Shown one piece after another: positions 1 to 12,676 of a stretch of 64,000 nucleotides of DNA. A program made the translations under genes and the position numbers. The stretch's first letter is position 1, and every line of letters starts with the position of its first letter. The notes under the pieces are model-generated. The model was not told the origin of the DNA, made no database searches, and was given only the letters and a program-made list of their open reading frames with translations. Source of the stretch: Paramacrobiotus metropolitanus (Eukaryota > Tardigrada > Eutardigrada > Parachela > Macrobiotidae); assembly GCF_019649055.1 (NCBI RefSeq), contig NW_026570232.1:868001-932000 (forward strand), read 5' to 3'.

Positions 1-1023
1 GTTCTTGCTGTCTGGAGCTCGGTTACACGAAGCGGTAATACAACATGACCTTTGTTCCTAATTAAAAACAATTCCCATTTTTACGAGGAAAAGAAGTATT
101 TAGTCACACAGAAAGGTCAACGGATCTTATTTCTTACGTTCGCTTGTTTTCATGCGACATTAATACTATTGTAATAGCATGACCTTTATAATTACAGGGA
201 AAAGAAGCGAAACGCTTATGGACAGACCTGATTATTTCGCACCAGGACTATCGAAAAAAGGTATATTGCTTTTGTAATTTATGGATAATTATAAGCTCAC
301 AGTTTCTTTTCGTGCCGTCATTATGTACAATGTATTTGCTTCGTAAGTAGCTGTTAAGTAGACTATCTTTATAAGCAGAATAAAGTCTGTGCAGGTACTT
401 TAACTACTTTTATCGACGTACTCTGATGTGCTTTTACTTTTTGAAAATCGAAAATTTTTTCTTTTTGTTTCTTCTAGATCTTGCCCAACGTAGACGATGC
501 TAGACTGATGTTCTCCCTCTACAGAATTAGTCAACGAAGTGAATGTTTAACCTTGGCCGATTTCGTACACCTGACGAGAAGCATTGCAGCAACAGTAAGC
601 CAATCTTTCTATTTAAGCAGATGCTTTATAGGCTTGTGTCGTTCAAATCAAACACGGTATTTTTCGGACGCTTAGAACTGACGAGTGACGGCAGAACTAT
701 CGCGATCGTCAGTTCTGACCTTTGATGCGACATCGTATTAAAATAAATCTTTAAAATCAGAAATTTGCGCCTTTTTGTTTTTGTTGTTTTACTGAGTGTG
801 TACTCGTTTATATAAATTAGTAAGGCTAGAGTAGTTCACTGCACAGAAACAAGTTTGGATGTTACAACGTATGTGTCCATTCTTGCAGTTTGTCTTCGCA
901 TTTATCGGATATCTATGCTTTTTGGTGGAAAGGTCAGAACATTTCCAGACGGATGAAAAATTAACGGATGCTCTGCGGAACAATCTGACACTGGTTCATA
1001 ACGTCAACGTGACTCATAGTTGA
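1..1023 (+). CDS. Gustatory-receptor-like 7TM protein A (3' part)
   Basis: C-terminal part of a Gr-family (7tm_7-like) membrane receptor; the large first exon lies outside the window. Exons: 1-34 (ends GARLHEA), 198-260 (21 codons), 478-594 (39 codons) and 889-1023 (stop TGA). All three introns are phase 0 and begin GTAATA, GTATAT and GTAAGC. Exon lengths and phases match those of the two related genes at 1478-3088 and 4224-5901, and the peptides align (ISHQD, FVHLTRSIAAT, FIGYLCFLVERSE). Three phase-0 introns near the C terminus are a known hallmark of the arthropod chemoreceptor superfamily. The last exon carries TM7, where the usual TYhhhhhQF is replaced by GYLCFLVE. The family forms ligand-gated cation channels; the ligand here is unknown. 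Family call fairly sure, exact subfamily not. Confidence 0.7.
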
Positions 1024-1477
1024 CGATAAATTACATACTTATAAACTGACTGATTTAGCTGAAACTCGATCAAGCATGACAGTACAGTATATTGCTTCTG
1101 AAATTTATTAACTTGTCATGTTAGCATTAATACTGTGTCTGACGGCACGGTACGTATTAAACTACCAGTATAATTGCAAACCTGTAAATTATAAGTTAAA
1201 ACTGAAAATGAACAATAAATTTAAGAAAGGGCATTAATTTGGATAATAGCACTTTGAACAAGACTGAGAGGATGTTTTTTTAACAAAACATAAATCGCCT
1301 TGCGCTGTAACAGAATAAGCAAACAATCTAGAGATGCATATATATGACGATAACATCATGGTTTTGCCACACACATGTACCGTATGCACATACAACGCGT
1401 TCAAAAAAAATATTCTGCTGCTGCTAATTACAGAAGTAATAGAATACGTAGTCGATAGGATTTGATGGCCGGTCACA

Positions 1478-3088
1478 TCAGCTTCCGGATGCGGTTGTGT
1501 TGTGGAGACTGGCCAGTTTAGTAGCCATTCGGTACTGTTCGGATCTTTCGATGAGAAAACATAAGTACCCAAGAAAAGTGAAAACAAGCTGCAATTAGAG
1601 TACTTCATGTTCATATCGTTATTATCAAATTGTACTATTGTCAGCAATATTTGTTAAAGAATGCTCATATTACCGTAGCGCCTGCTTTTCTCGTCAAATG
1701 CACGAATCCGCCCAGCGTTAAGTAATCCACGCGATGTGTTGCTTTGTACAGAAATGTAACAAACTGTGCGTTGTTCCTCCATGAAGCATTCTGCGAAAAC
1801 CGTACATAAAATTCTTGACCGCATGCTTAGACAGATGCATGTTTAAACCGTCAGGACGAAAACTTACCTGACCAGCACAAGAATCACTGTGCGTGATAAT
1901 GATTTGCCGCCACAATTTCACCGTCTGTTGCGCCTAAAAGAAAATTACTGAGTTGATAATAATTATTAACGCTCTGAATTTCATAACTACAGGAACGTTA
2001 ATTTGATTTTAAACCATACAGTGCGGAAAATGCATAATAATTATACTTTGCCCAAGCGCGCATTTATAAATGATTATAATGTACATAGTGGAACGTACTG
2101 ATTCGTGCAGGGTTATGCCGGTTATTAAGAAGACAAGCAGAATGATACTGGACGCCGTAATGGGCAGCACCAGCCGGACATACGCCAAAGAGCTATTCAA
2201 CATTTCCGGTACAAATGCTCTAGCCGATAAGGAACAAACGCTGAGGAAGTGGCCCGCCAGTGCGGATGCCAGTGCAATGGAGAATCCGCCGCTCATATTT
2301 TCAATCACTTTTGCAAGTTTTTCATCCACCCAAGACAATTTCGGAAAAATTTCATCAAATGTTATGGCTCGCGTTTTGACTTTGTAAACTGATTCGTATA
2401 AGACCTGGTTAAACGTTTCTATATAGCTGACCAAAAAGGTCACCGTTACAAAATAGGTTATATAAAAGCCGTAAGGGAATATTCGCGCCAAGAGGACAAC
2501 CGTGCGCTCAAAAATATCCGATGGTCCATACGGCCAACTCCACAGAAAAAACGATCTGGGCGTATCAAACCGGCCGGCATTGGTGGCATCGCTGACCACC
2601 ATGACAATGTGCACAGCAGTGTATAACCCACTGCTAAGTGCTAACGAAATACTTCCGTATGACAGCCAGTGTTTCTGGATTTTTTTGGTGGATCTTATGT
2701 AAGATTTTTTGCTGGTAAAGAAGCCGGAAATTGTAGCGATTTGTTGGAGGATCAAATCAAAGTCCATGACCTTGATAACAAATCCGAAAGAAATCATAGC
2801 GGCGGTGAAATAAGTGATTTCGCTGTCCATGTATATCAGCAGGGCGATAATTTCACTCTCCTGCACTCGCCGATCTTTGTCTCCGTGTACGGCGGCCACC
2901 GTGACCCCGTTAATCATCCAGTTACCCACGTCCATGACAAAAAAGAAAAAAAAGAAAAATGGAATAAATAGTCGAATCACTATTGGCAAAGCAACGCATA
3001 TTCGTACTAACTGCGCCGTGAGTTGGTATACAGAAAGGAAATTATAGGTAGATATTACTTCGACATTCTTTGCCTCGTTTTTCCCCAT
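1478..3088 (-). CDS. Gustatory-receptor-like 7TM protein B
   Basis: Complete four-exon paralogue of the neighbouring receptors, on the opposite strand. Exons in coding order: 3088-2099 (330 codons), 1933-1868 (22), 1790-1674 (39), 1588-1478 (37 with stop); about 427 residues, usual for Gr proteins (350-450). All introns are phase 0; the first follows TLHES, the same place as in gene C. The first exon holds about six hydrophobic segments, including a Phe-rich TM1 with seven Phe in a row, then FVHLTRKAGAT and TM7 FTFLGYLCFLIERSE. Start chosen at the first ATG (MGKNEAKN); an upstream exon cannot be excluded. Expected to be a plasma-membrane ligand-gated channel subunit of sensory cells. Function beyond family is inference. 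Confidence 0.75.
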
Positions 3089-4223
3089 ACTGCACTTTCT
3101 TCTTAGAAAATCTTAGATATTCCGGTAAGTTGTCACGTGATAACAGGCAATGAGCAGCAAGCAAAAAATCTTGACGAAGACCATTAAGAAAAGTAAAGGG
3201 CATTGGAGTGGCAACGTAACGTGTTTTGTTTGGAGCAAAGCCGAATTCTGCTTAAAAGAACATTTTGATACTGCATTATTAAACATCCGCGTATTAAATC
3301 GATATAATTAAGGTGCACTAAGTAAACTGTTTTTAAATGCGGGAAAGCTTCTCGTAAACTCATTATTATTCTGTTTTCTATGTGTTGCGCACAGTGTACT
3401 ATAAAGGATAACGTGCATTTAAATGACTTGTACGAGTACTTGTAATATGTATGCGGCAACAAATCGAATCGCGACGTTCCCCGTCCCTGCTGCAGAAACA
3501 CACACGGTTTACGACCACGGTAAATTACTTTGGTCACCTTAATGAACAACACCAGTCGGACATCTGTCAAGGAACTGCCCACATTTTACGTTGTCGAAAC
3601 ATAAACGTCACGCAATGTTGCCACAACATTTACAAAGGCATGCCTACCGCAATTTGTTGTGAACAGTATATATTGTCAACATCGTTACGTTTTTTAAAAA
3701 ATTATCCAGCACACCGTTTGAAATAACCGTATTTTAAAATTAGTATTTTGAAGCGGCTCACAAGTCAGCTGTGGGAGCTAGGCTCAGCTAGCATAACTTC
3801 GTTTTCGATAGTACTACGACGTTTGCGACAAAGTAGATCCTTTGCTGTAGATGTCTTTGCAGATCCTTGTGGATGCGTTAAGCTGTTTGATGTTGTACCG
3901 GAAATGACGTAAAAGTTACTTACTGTACTGTTATCCAGATGCAGCTAATGCAAGAGGTCATAAATAATTCATCAGAAATACTGTGCGTAAATAAATCAAA
4001 ATGCATCTTGCATAAATATTCTGTTTAATCAACGTGGAGTTGACATCCAAAGAAGTAAGTTACATTAGATGGAACAACTATCTCCTACGTACCTATTTTA
4101 ATCGATCGACTGCATTATTCTACAGATCAAGTAAATTTCAAAATCTGTGTTATTGCAGTTGTCACATGCGGTACCGGTCCCATTTCACCGCGCAATACGA
4201 GTGCGCGATCATATACAGCGACA
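3089..4223. other. Intergenic region between divergent Gr-like genes
   Basis: About 1.1 kb between the starts of receptors B (minus) and C (plus). It must hold both promoters if the first ATGs are right. I see no further exon with good splice sites and no repeat. Confidence 0.4.
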
Positions 4224-5901
4224 ATGGAAAACTTAATTAACATCCCGTTTTTCCCCTTAATTAAATTCTTCCTGGGCTGCAAAACCCAAAGTGCCTGGTG
4301 TTGTGTATTACGCCATTTGATTCCAGTGATTTTTCTAATCATATTCATCATTGACTTTGGCGACTGGATCATTAACGGCGAAACCAACAGCATCCAAGGC
4401 GAACCGCACCGTATTCGCCAAAGCCACATTATCGCCATTCTCTCGTACATGAACAGTCAATTCAGCTTCCTCCTCACCTGCACTATCCTTTTCGGTTTCG
4501 TTCTAAAAGCCCAGCACCTGATAATGGCAATCGAACGAATGATATCCGCCCATCTATTGTGGTTTGGACTAAAGGTCAACAAAAGGTCACCGGTGATATT
4601 CCTGGGATACATGGGAATCTGCACCTCCGCACTGGCATATGTGACGGTCTTTGTTGGACAGTTGTGTATGAACGTTGGTACCACCCAGCAGCGAGAAATG
4701 TGGAAACCGGTCAAGTATTTCGTATGGCGACCGCCGAATTTGGTGTGGGATGCCGGTTTTCATTTGGTGTGGTTGGTGGCGCGTCTTCTGCCGTTTCTCG
4801 TCTACATTCTGTATTTTCATCTGGTTATGCTGGTCATCCAGAGTGTGGTGAAATTTAATAGCCGACTGCAAAGCACCATTATTGCCGTACAGCAGGAAAT
4901 AATGCATTTTGAAGAAGGCTTTAGAATATTGAGAAAAGAGGACACCGAAATTTACACCATTGTTCAACATCTTAGTGATGGGTTTTCCTTTGTGCTGGGA
5001 GCGGGAATATTTGGGCATTTTCTCATTATCTGCTCCATGACTGCACAAGCCTTCTTGTCGGACGATTTTGCCAATGTCTGGGAGTATGCACGGGAAGTGC
5101 TGCAAATTTTGCCATCAGCTGTTATTTTACTGATGTTCTTTCTCACCGGCACCAAATTGCATGAAAGTGTAAGGACATAAACCCGCATAACTAAACTGCT
5201 CTGTCTGATTGTCAACTTAACTATACTATATAAGAATGTGTTGGTACAGTGTTACACGAGCATTCATTTTGCAGTGTTCGGAAACCATAGCTTTGATTCG
5301 CGATTTGATCCTGGCGCATCAAGACTGCCGACGAAAGGTAACCAAAATGTGTGCATATGTACATATATACCGAAAATTAAAATTGAAAACGCTACGCCAG
5401 CTTTTTATATTCCTTTTAAATTCGTTTACAGTAATATAAATATGCGGTACATAGTATTCAGATTTCAGCCTTTATTTATACATCCAAATTTACGTTTTAT
5501 CCAATAATCTGTAATGTTGTTAATATTGCATCATAAAACACTTTCATATCAGATCCCGTTGTGGACGGATGATGCGAAACTTATCACCTTTCTATACAAA
5601 ATCAGCCAAAGATCGGGATCGCTTATGTTGGCGGGTTTCGCCCATTTAACACGAGGCACAGCCGCTACGGTAATGAAAACATTACCTTTGGATAAGATTC
5701 AAATAATTCTGTACTTGTCAGTGAATTCCAATCATTGACCGTACTGACGGTACTGTATTAATTTTGTAGTTTCTTTTTGCCTTCATTGGCTACCTATGTT
5801 TCTTGATCGAACGATCGGAGCACTACAAGACTGATGAAAAGCTGACCGGAGCTCTGAAAGGGAACACAACACTCGGACACTTGGAGAGCAGTAGCGAGTG
5901 A
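4224..5901 (+). CDS. Gustatory-receptor-like 7TM protein C
   Basis: Complete paralogue. Exons 4224-5168 (315 codons), 5275-5337 (21), 5553-5669 (39) and 5770-5901 (44 with stop); about 418 residues. Donors GTAAGG, GTAACC and GTAATG, all phase 0, at the same positions as in genes A and B. Hydrophobic segments are clear (for example VIFLIIFIIDFGDWIING and LLPFLVYILYFHLVMLVIQS), then an intracellular loop, TM6 (ILPSAVILLMFFLTGTKLHES), the 21-codon exon CSETIALIRDLILAHQD, GFAHLTRGTAAT and TM7 FAFIGYLCFLIERSE. The DFGDWIING stretch is shared with gene B (DVGNWMING) and suggests a lineage-specific signature after TM1. Divergently placed from gene B, so the trio looks like a local duplication with inversion. 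Ligand unknown. Confidence 0.75.
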
Positions 5902-6541
5902 TAGCGTTCTTCATATTTTGGTACATAATAATTATTTAGTGATATTCCGCGCCGTTAATTTAAAAACAGAACAGCAATAAGTGCAGCAATGCTGCAAAAG
6001 TCTATAGTTCTATAAACATGTATACTTCTACAAAGAGTACACTGCATCAACATTCAAGCGCTGATTCTTTTAACGGTAAAACTCAAAGATTGTTGCTGTG
6101 TGTCATCAATGCACAAGTTTTTATTAACTGCAGACAAGCATCCAACGGCAATACATAAAGTGGGTATTTAGAGTATACATAATCTGCCACGACAAAGCAG
6201 TTCATCTTACGCTTAAAACTAACAAATCCTAAGAATTCTAAGAATTCTAACAAATTCTTTTTAAACAATAACAAATATTCAAAAGAGGAAAGAACGCAGA
6301 AATCTAGAGTAAACTGTGCCCGAACAATGCAGAGATCAGAAAGAAAAAATACATTCATATCATGTTTCAAGTACCACAGTCTGTAAGAGGCAAAAGCCAT
6401 TAAAATTACAGAAAGTGCTAGTTAAAATTTAAGCATTAATAATATATTTAAAAAAGTCCCATATAAATGTCGATAGCACAGGCTTAGCTAATTAACTAAT
6501 TAACAGCTGCATCCACTGATTCTTAGTTTTCTCCCGCACAA
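5902..6541. other. Intergenic, nothing recognised
   Basis: AT-rich 640 bp between the convergent ends of receptor C and the EED-like gene. Contains a short direct repeat around 6225-6255 (taagaattc repeated). No splice-supported exon seen. Confidence 0.4.
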
Positions 6542-8438
6542 TCAGCTGCTCTGTTCAAGGCTGTAGAACGTTATCTGACCGCTGTATTCGCTGGCCGCTA
6601 CCATACGCTGATCCAGCGTGTATGCCACACACTCGACGCGCTGCGACAAACCTCGGGCAGAGACTTGACCTTTCTTGGCATTCCGTTTCTCCTACTCACC
6701 AGCAGAACAAAACACAATATTCGACATTCAGTGTTTAATGAAATTATGCAACCACTGCATTGCGGACATAAACGCAGCTTATAAACTATGAAATATGTAG
6801 GTACATTCGCGCCGAACATATTCCGGTCGTGCACGGGTTACCTCTATTCCTCTTGTGGGAGCGCATATTTCGGGCCACTCGAGAAACATGACCGGGTTGC
6901 CGAGCTTGGTTCCCTTGGAATTGAACGGATCCCGAATACAGTCAAACTTTCCAAACCAGTCTGGCTGATCCGACGGAATACCGACGGCTAACGGATGACT
7001 GTGCTCCTTCCATTCCACCCTGCTCGACTGCTGGCCAACAACAAGCGACCAGATAGCGACTCTTTCCTTTAATCGACACACGAAGAAGAAATTATCAGAT
7101 TTCTCAATATTTATCCACCGCACACTGTTCAATTCCGTCTCGCACTGCGTGGTGAAATCCGGAGCGGGTATGATAACAGGATTAGCCGCCACGGCGTGCG
7201 GATTCGCAGCTGCCGCTTGCAAAGCAGGGTGCTTCCCACCGAACAGGCTCCATACCTTTATTCGATCATCTCGCGATCCTAAATATAACACGCAGAGAAA
7301 ATATAAAAACACTGCCATCACCATGCTCATTTATTTGGATTCGTAATTCTCACTCCCACAGCCACTAGTTCTTAAAATCAGCGATTAGGAAGTAAATTCT
7401 TATTTATCTGACTTGTTTCCTTGTTCCACATTACGATGATGCTGTCGGCATTGCAATAGTAACGTCAACTCACTTCATCCCTGTGAACTAATATATCAGC
7501 AATGTATAAATATACTAAATAAATAAAAAACAGAGATATAATAATTACAGTGAAATATCTATATAATAAGAAAATACAGATTCGTCAAGCACCACTGCGT
7601 TCAGCATGAGTTTGCTTCCTAGAGCTTAGTGAATCATCAGATCAACGATTGGTATCATGCATACGATCAACGATGCAAATCAGGAGTAATTGCAGTAAAA
7701 ACGGATGCAACAGAGGTTTTAATCCGGTTTGATTTCCATGAATATTCAGCAGCAGCATTGACAATAATAATAAAAAGTATTACTTTGTATCTCACCCGAC
7801 ACGAAAAATCGCCCGGACGGATGCATATCCAGCGTGATAATTTCCTTCACATGACCGCCTTGGCCCTTGAACAGCGCCAAACACACCAGCAAACGCACAT
7901 TCCACAAGCGGACGGTGAAGTCATCCGATCCGGAGAGGAGAAACGGCGCCTGTTCCTCGCAGTAGGCCAGCGCCGTCACGGCACCCGTGTGCGCCGCCAG
8001 ATAGCCCATCCGCACAGGTCTGACCGTGTAGTCGATGATGCGGATATATCCATGCCGTCCGCCAACGGCCAGCGCCGACCACGTGCGCTGTGTCAGGGGA
8101 TCCTTCAGCCACTGCACGGTGTGTAGATCTTCCATGCGGATGCTGTCGTTCTCCTTGTTACTGTGCGGGCCACACGCGACTTCGGTTACAAAGAACTCGT
8201 GCTGCTTGGTCGTGGCAGTCGCCGTCAGTCTGATCACTACAATCTGGTTGCCGGACACCGCAGCGAGCACATGGGAGTAGGTGCCTAACAGCTGCTTCGG
8301 TGGGTGTGGATTGAACTGCAAGGCGGAGAAGTAGAGAGGAGTGTTTGGTTGGCTGTCCTCTTCGGATGAGGTTTCGTCGGGGAGGCAATTCCAGCTGATG
8401 CTCAAAGGATTTCCCGTAGGCTTCACTACGAGAGCCAT
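6542..8438 (-). CDS. EED: Polycomb protein EED/ESC-like WD40 protein
   Basis: WD-repeat subunit of Polycomb repressive complex 2, which allosterically supports H3K27 methylation in the nucleus. Exons in coding order: 8438-7796, 7278-6842, 6691-6542; phases 1 and 0 join cleanly to give about 409 residues (human EED 441). Conserved blocks: LYFSALQFNPH (compare LFGVQFNW), WSALAVGGRHGYIRIID (compare PLLAVAGSRGIIRII), HTGAVTALAY, FLLSGSDDFTVRLWNV (compare LLLSVSKDHALRLWNI), GHVKEIITLDMHPSGRFFVSGSRDDRIKVWSL, then NSVRWINIEKSDNFF. The C-terminal third is less like EED: the expected sixth blade is hard to see and the last blade is weak (VECVAYTLDQRMVAASEYSG). Another WD40 protein is possible but the order of blocks favours EED. 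Codon use is normal for the window. Confidence 0.72.
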
Positions 8439-9426
8439 TATTTTGGCCAGAAAAAATGAAATCGCGGCATAAAAAGATGCGTTATCACGCGGATAAGCAG
8501 ATTAGCGCGTTTCTTTGATTCCGTAGCAGGCGTGGCCCGCGTAGCTACAAAAAAAACTCCTGCGACGGAGCAGAGTTAGCTTCGCCCGTTCGCCGCTATC
8601 CAGTATGCACTGGCCGTAGCTGGTGCCGTGTAGTTTGCTGTTCCTGTGGTCACAGGGAACGCAGATACAGGTGATGATATCAAATATCTATATCTATACA
8701 AATATCAAATATCTATACAGTAGAAAGTACGTACAGAAACAGTACTACGTACTTCAAATTATTTAATATGTCGTACATCTATACATCAATAGTAATAACT
8801 AATAAGTACTTACTTAATAATACAGTTTAGAGTTTAAACCTTCTATTCATTTCAAATTCTCATAGAAATTTTTGTATATCTATATATAATGTACGGTACT
8901 AGTCAAAGTACGAGTGCTCAAGCTGTATGATAAATAAGGAATATCCGTACTAAATTGATTCCGATTTTTTATGCTTATAAATTATCTATACAACGTCATA
9001 TTATACTAACAAAAAGTATTAAAAACTGCGATATCTGAGGACGTTTCCTCCCGATCAATGCGCCCATCTCGTATCGTTCTGGAGTATCTTTTGGTGCATA
9101 TCTATATAAAATTATAAGTGCGGTGCATCGAAGGCAAAGCTTAAGGAAGATGGCCCGGTACATTGCGTCAAAAATCAGATACATACTAGTAGTGTACACT
9201 AAACATTCGCTTTCGCGCTCACCGCTATTATTTCGGTTATTCTCGGTAGATACCAACAGCATAACCTAACTACACGCACCAAAGAGTGTGTTCATTGACA
9301 AATGTAACTGCATTACAAATTTACAATACTGAAAAATGGAACTAAATAGAAACAACAAACAAAAATACCAAAAATAACAATAACACTGTGAAGGCCACCA
9401 AAAATGTACACTTCTAAATGCATTTC
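8439..9426. other. Intergenic, AT-rich with short direct repeats
   Basis: Between the EED-like start and the UBF-like stop. At 8675-8720 there are near-duplicate stretches reading atatctatac/aatatcaaat. The rest is simple AT-rich sequence. No exon seen. Confidence 0.4.
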
Positions 9427-12400
9427 TTAAAACAGTTTCTTTTTGGACAAAAACCGTTCAGCTTTCGCTTGATAATTCACCTGCAAAAGCACGCTTCGAA
9501 ATATATATAACATGCAGTTATCGAAGGATCATCCTCACCTTTTGTTCCTCAGACAGGTCTTCGTAACATTTTTTCAGGAAAACACTGATCTCTTTTTCCG
9601 TCGCGTAGGGATGCTCTTCTTGTATCGCGTCCTCGTTGTCATACCTTACATATTCTAGAATCTTCGCTTCCAGGGCTTTGTCAGCTCGAGTCTTCTTTTT
9701 GGCCTGCAACAGATTCTTGCCGTTTAATGAAGCTTTCCAAAGATGCAAGGACAACTCCCAAAACAAACCAATTGCGGAAAATCATTAAACTAGACGGTTT
9801 ACAGTCACTAAGGGCAGGTGGAAAACACTTCAAATGTCAAAGGTTGTTCGTATAACATATTTGGCAATTTGATTCCCAATCGGTACAACCTCGAACCTTT
9901 TAAAATCAGATGAAAGAATTATTGCTCTTATAAATCACGAGTACTGTACAAGGAGTAAAATACAATGCCCTTATATATTCGGATTTGTTCGCTCTGCACT
10001 TATAACATAATATCCTCTATCACCATGTGATTCCGATAATATACGAATGCGTCCATAAACCATGCAAAAAGGAAAAAGCATTTACTATTCTATCAACCCA
10101 CAATTTTGCCAGTTAATCAACGTCTCACAATAAGTCACAGCCCACTCTATTCGTAATACATGATTGTCTTACCGAATTAGTGACGTCGTTGCTATCATCG
10201 TCGGAGTTAAAAAGGCGCACCATGGGCCGAGGTTTACTGTTCGACTGCTTCCCGAGTGGCATCGCTTGCTCCAGTATACGTCGTTCTTCTTCTTTCCGCT
10301 CTTCGGGAATTTTTTCAAGATACCTTTCACACTGCTCAATATACTCCTTTCGCATCTGGATTGCAATAAGGAAAAAACGAATAAAACAACTAAGATCCAC
10401 ACGAATTCGTTGCGCATGCCTGTCATTTGGCACTCACCTCCTCCAACTGATTCTGATACTGAATTTTTTCATCACTATCTAGGTTCTTCCAGGCGTCAGA
10501 CGCCGCTTTCATCCATTCCCTGCTGTTGATGCCCGAACCCCGTTCACTGAATTCTTTACAAAACAGATGGTAAGTATTCTTGTATTTCAGTTCTGGACGT
10601 CCCAGAACGTGTTTATATATTTGTCGTTCGTCGAGGGTTACGCGGTTTCGTATGGGTTTAATGAGAACTTCCGGATGCTGTCTCTTGAAGAGTTCCAGTT
10701 CTTTCTGGAAAAATGCACAGTGAATTAGTACCACTCAAATACCAATAGCCAATGTGCACCGCGATCGCTTCAAGCCTTCGTACATCGTAGCGCTGTTGAT
10801 CTTCGAGTGCCATCGTAATGAATTTCGCCTTTCTCGTGTCTTTCAATGCATTCCACTTTTCTTTGAATGCTTCTTTCCTTTCCTTGGACAATTCCTATAA
10901 AACGACAACACAAACCTTATGAGAACGTCATAAGTATTTAAAACAACCTAAAAGTTTCCGTTTGTGCCAGAATGACGCATTCGGCATAATTACTACAGCA
11001 AACAAGCCACACCATCCAGCACAATATCAACCATCGTACAATATGTGTCGCCATTCGGCAACAATGGGTACGGGCTAATAATGTCTGTAAGGGCAAAAGC
11101 TGGATACTTGATTTCGTTCAACAGCCAATGAGCAGATAATAAATTTGCAAAAGGTGACGAAACGTTCGACAAGTTGTTCAAATTAAAGATATTCGTAAAA
11201 ATCGCGAGTACATGAAACAGCAGCAGTGAAGTTGCACAGCATGCACTTCTGTTTATATTGTATTCGCATTTACCGTATGTGCGCTACAATTATAACAAAA
11301 TGTACGAAGCTTGCATGGGATTCCGCATATGAAGGCATCCATAAATTATCCAGACAGCAGCCGGTATTCTATTCTACGAACTATTCTTACGAGTACAGTA
11401 CATTAATAAATCATGTATCATCATTCATCATATAGATACATGCACAATTTCCTTTGAAATCTACTTGTAGTTGTACCGTTTCGCCTTCTGCCATTTTCTT
11501 CCGACAATAATAGTCGAAGGCAAACAGCGGCTTCCTCGGTTGTGGAGCTCTGAGCTCTCTCTTTTCCGCGGCCTTCGTTTTCCTCCTTTTTTTGCCGGTA
11601 CCGTTGGGAAGGAGCGCGACCGCGTATTCGGGATGCTGCACAAAAAACTCGCTTCTCAAGGCGGTATACTGCTCTTTCTGTCTCGCGTAGTCATCGTCCC
11701 ATTCTTTCTATAAAAAAACGCCATTGCTTCCACATGTCACCAATAAGTTTTCCGAATGGATACCAAAATCGCTAAGAAAACACAAGTTAATAAAAATTAA
11801 AACTGGAAATGCAAGTGTGATATCCGAAATGTAACACGTCAATGTTAATAAAAACCCCACACAAAAATTGCAGTGACGCATAAGAACCAAACTCAAAAAT
11901 CTCCATAGCAAAAGCCACTGTTAGCCTGTAATATGCAGCAATGCAAACACAAATCGTCTAAGCTCACTCTGCTTTCCGGTGCCAGTTTGTCATAGCGTTG
12001 TTTGATTTTATGAGTAAGTTGGGCGATGCCCAGATCCGGATATTTTTTCCTCATCTTCCGCATGATGGCATTTTTATAATTCATAAATGCATTCATCGGG
12101 TGCTTCGGGAATTCAGGATGATCTTGCTAACACAGAAGAAAAATAGCGAGCTGAATGCGTTATGTAGCATATGTATCACATTATTAGTTACCACAATATT
12201 ACAGTAATACAGATTATCGCTTATATTATACAAATATTCGAATTTCAGTTAACATGTTGCAATCTAGTGAATCTACTTACTGGCCGGAGAATACTGCTAT
12301 GTGGATCATTAACCCACGCTCTCGCATCTGTTACCAGTTCAGATAGAGTTCGATGTTTGCGAATCTGCAAAGATATTCCAAATGCAACGAATAAGCCACC

Positions 12401-12676
12401 AGAAGCGCACAAAAGCGAAAACTGCTTGAACAGCAAGCGCGAAGTTACATGGTCGTTCTGAAGAATCTTCTCAAACTGGCTCCGGCAATCTTCAGCAGTG
12501 CGGTTGCGGACTGTTAAGGTGCTCCAGTCTAATTTGTTCAGCCGTTTTTGGTAAGAGACAGAGTCTTTCTTGGGCAGAGCTTGCACCACGTTGGCCATGA
12601 GCTCCTCAACATGCGACACTGGCCAATCCAGCACCGATCGCTCCGTTGGCTCATCCACTTCCATCTTGAACGACAT
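9427..12676 (-). CDS. UBTF: UBF-like multi-HMG-box RNA polymerase I factor
   Basis: Architectural factor of active rDNA in the nucleolus. Nine exons in coding order: 12676-12449, 12364-12281, 12126-11968, 11707-11465, 10894-10760, 10704-10438, 10355-10173, 9754-9539, 9480-9427; every intron is phase 0 and the model gives about 522 residues. The N terminus (about 1-104) matches the UBF dimerisation region: acidic start, LDWSTLTV, and IRKHRTLSELVTDARAWV against UBF VRKFRTLTELILDA. HMG boxes follow: box 1 HPEFPKHPMNAFMNYKN (about 105-190), box 2 PRKPLFAFDYYCRKKM to LEDQQRYDVRRL, box 3 RPELKYKNTYHLFCKEF to EKIQYQNQLEE, and a weak fourth box ending LSEEQKVNYQAKAERF. An acidic patch NSDDDSND precedes the last box. 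It is shorter than vertebrate UBF (six boxes, about 760 residues) and lacks its long acidic tail. The last two exons are the least certain. Confidence 0.75.

Noticed and set aside
4127-5215. Long antisense frames across receptor C
   Set aside because: They are shadows of the coding exon, which has conserved sequence and matched splice sites on the plus strand.
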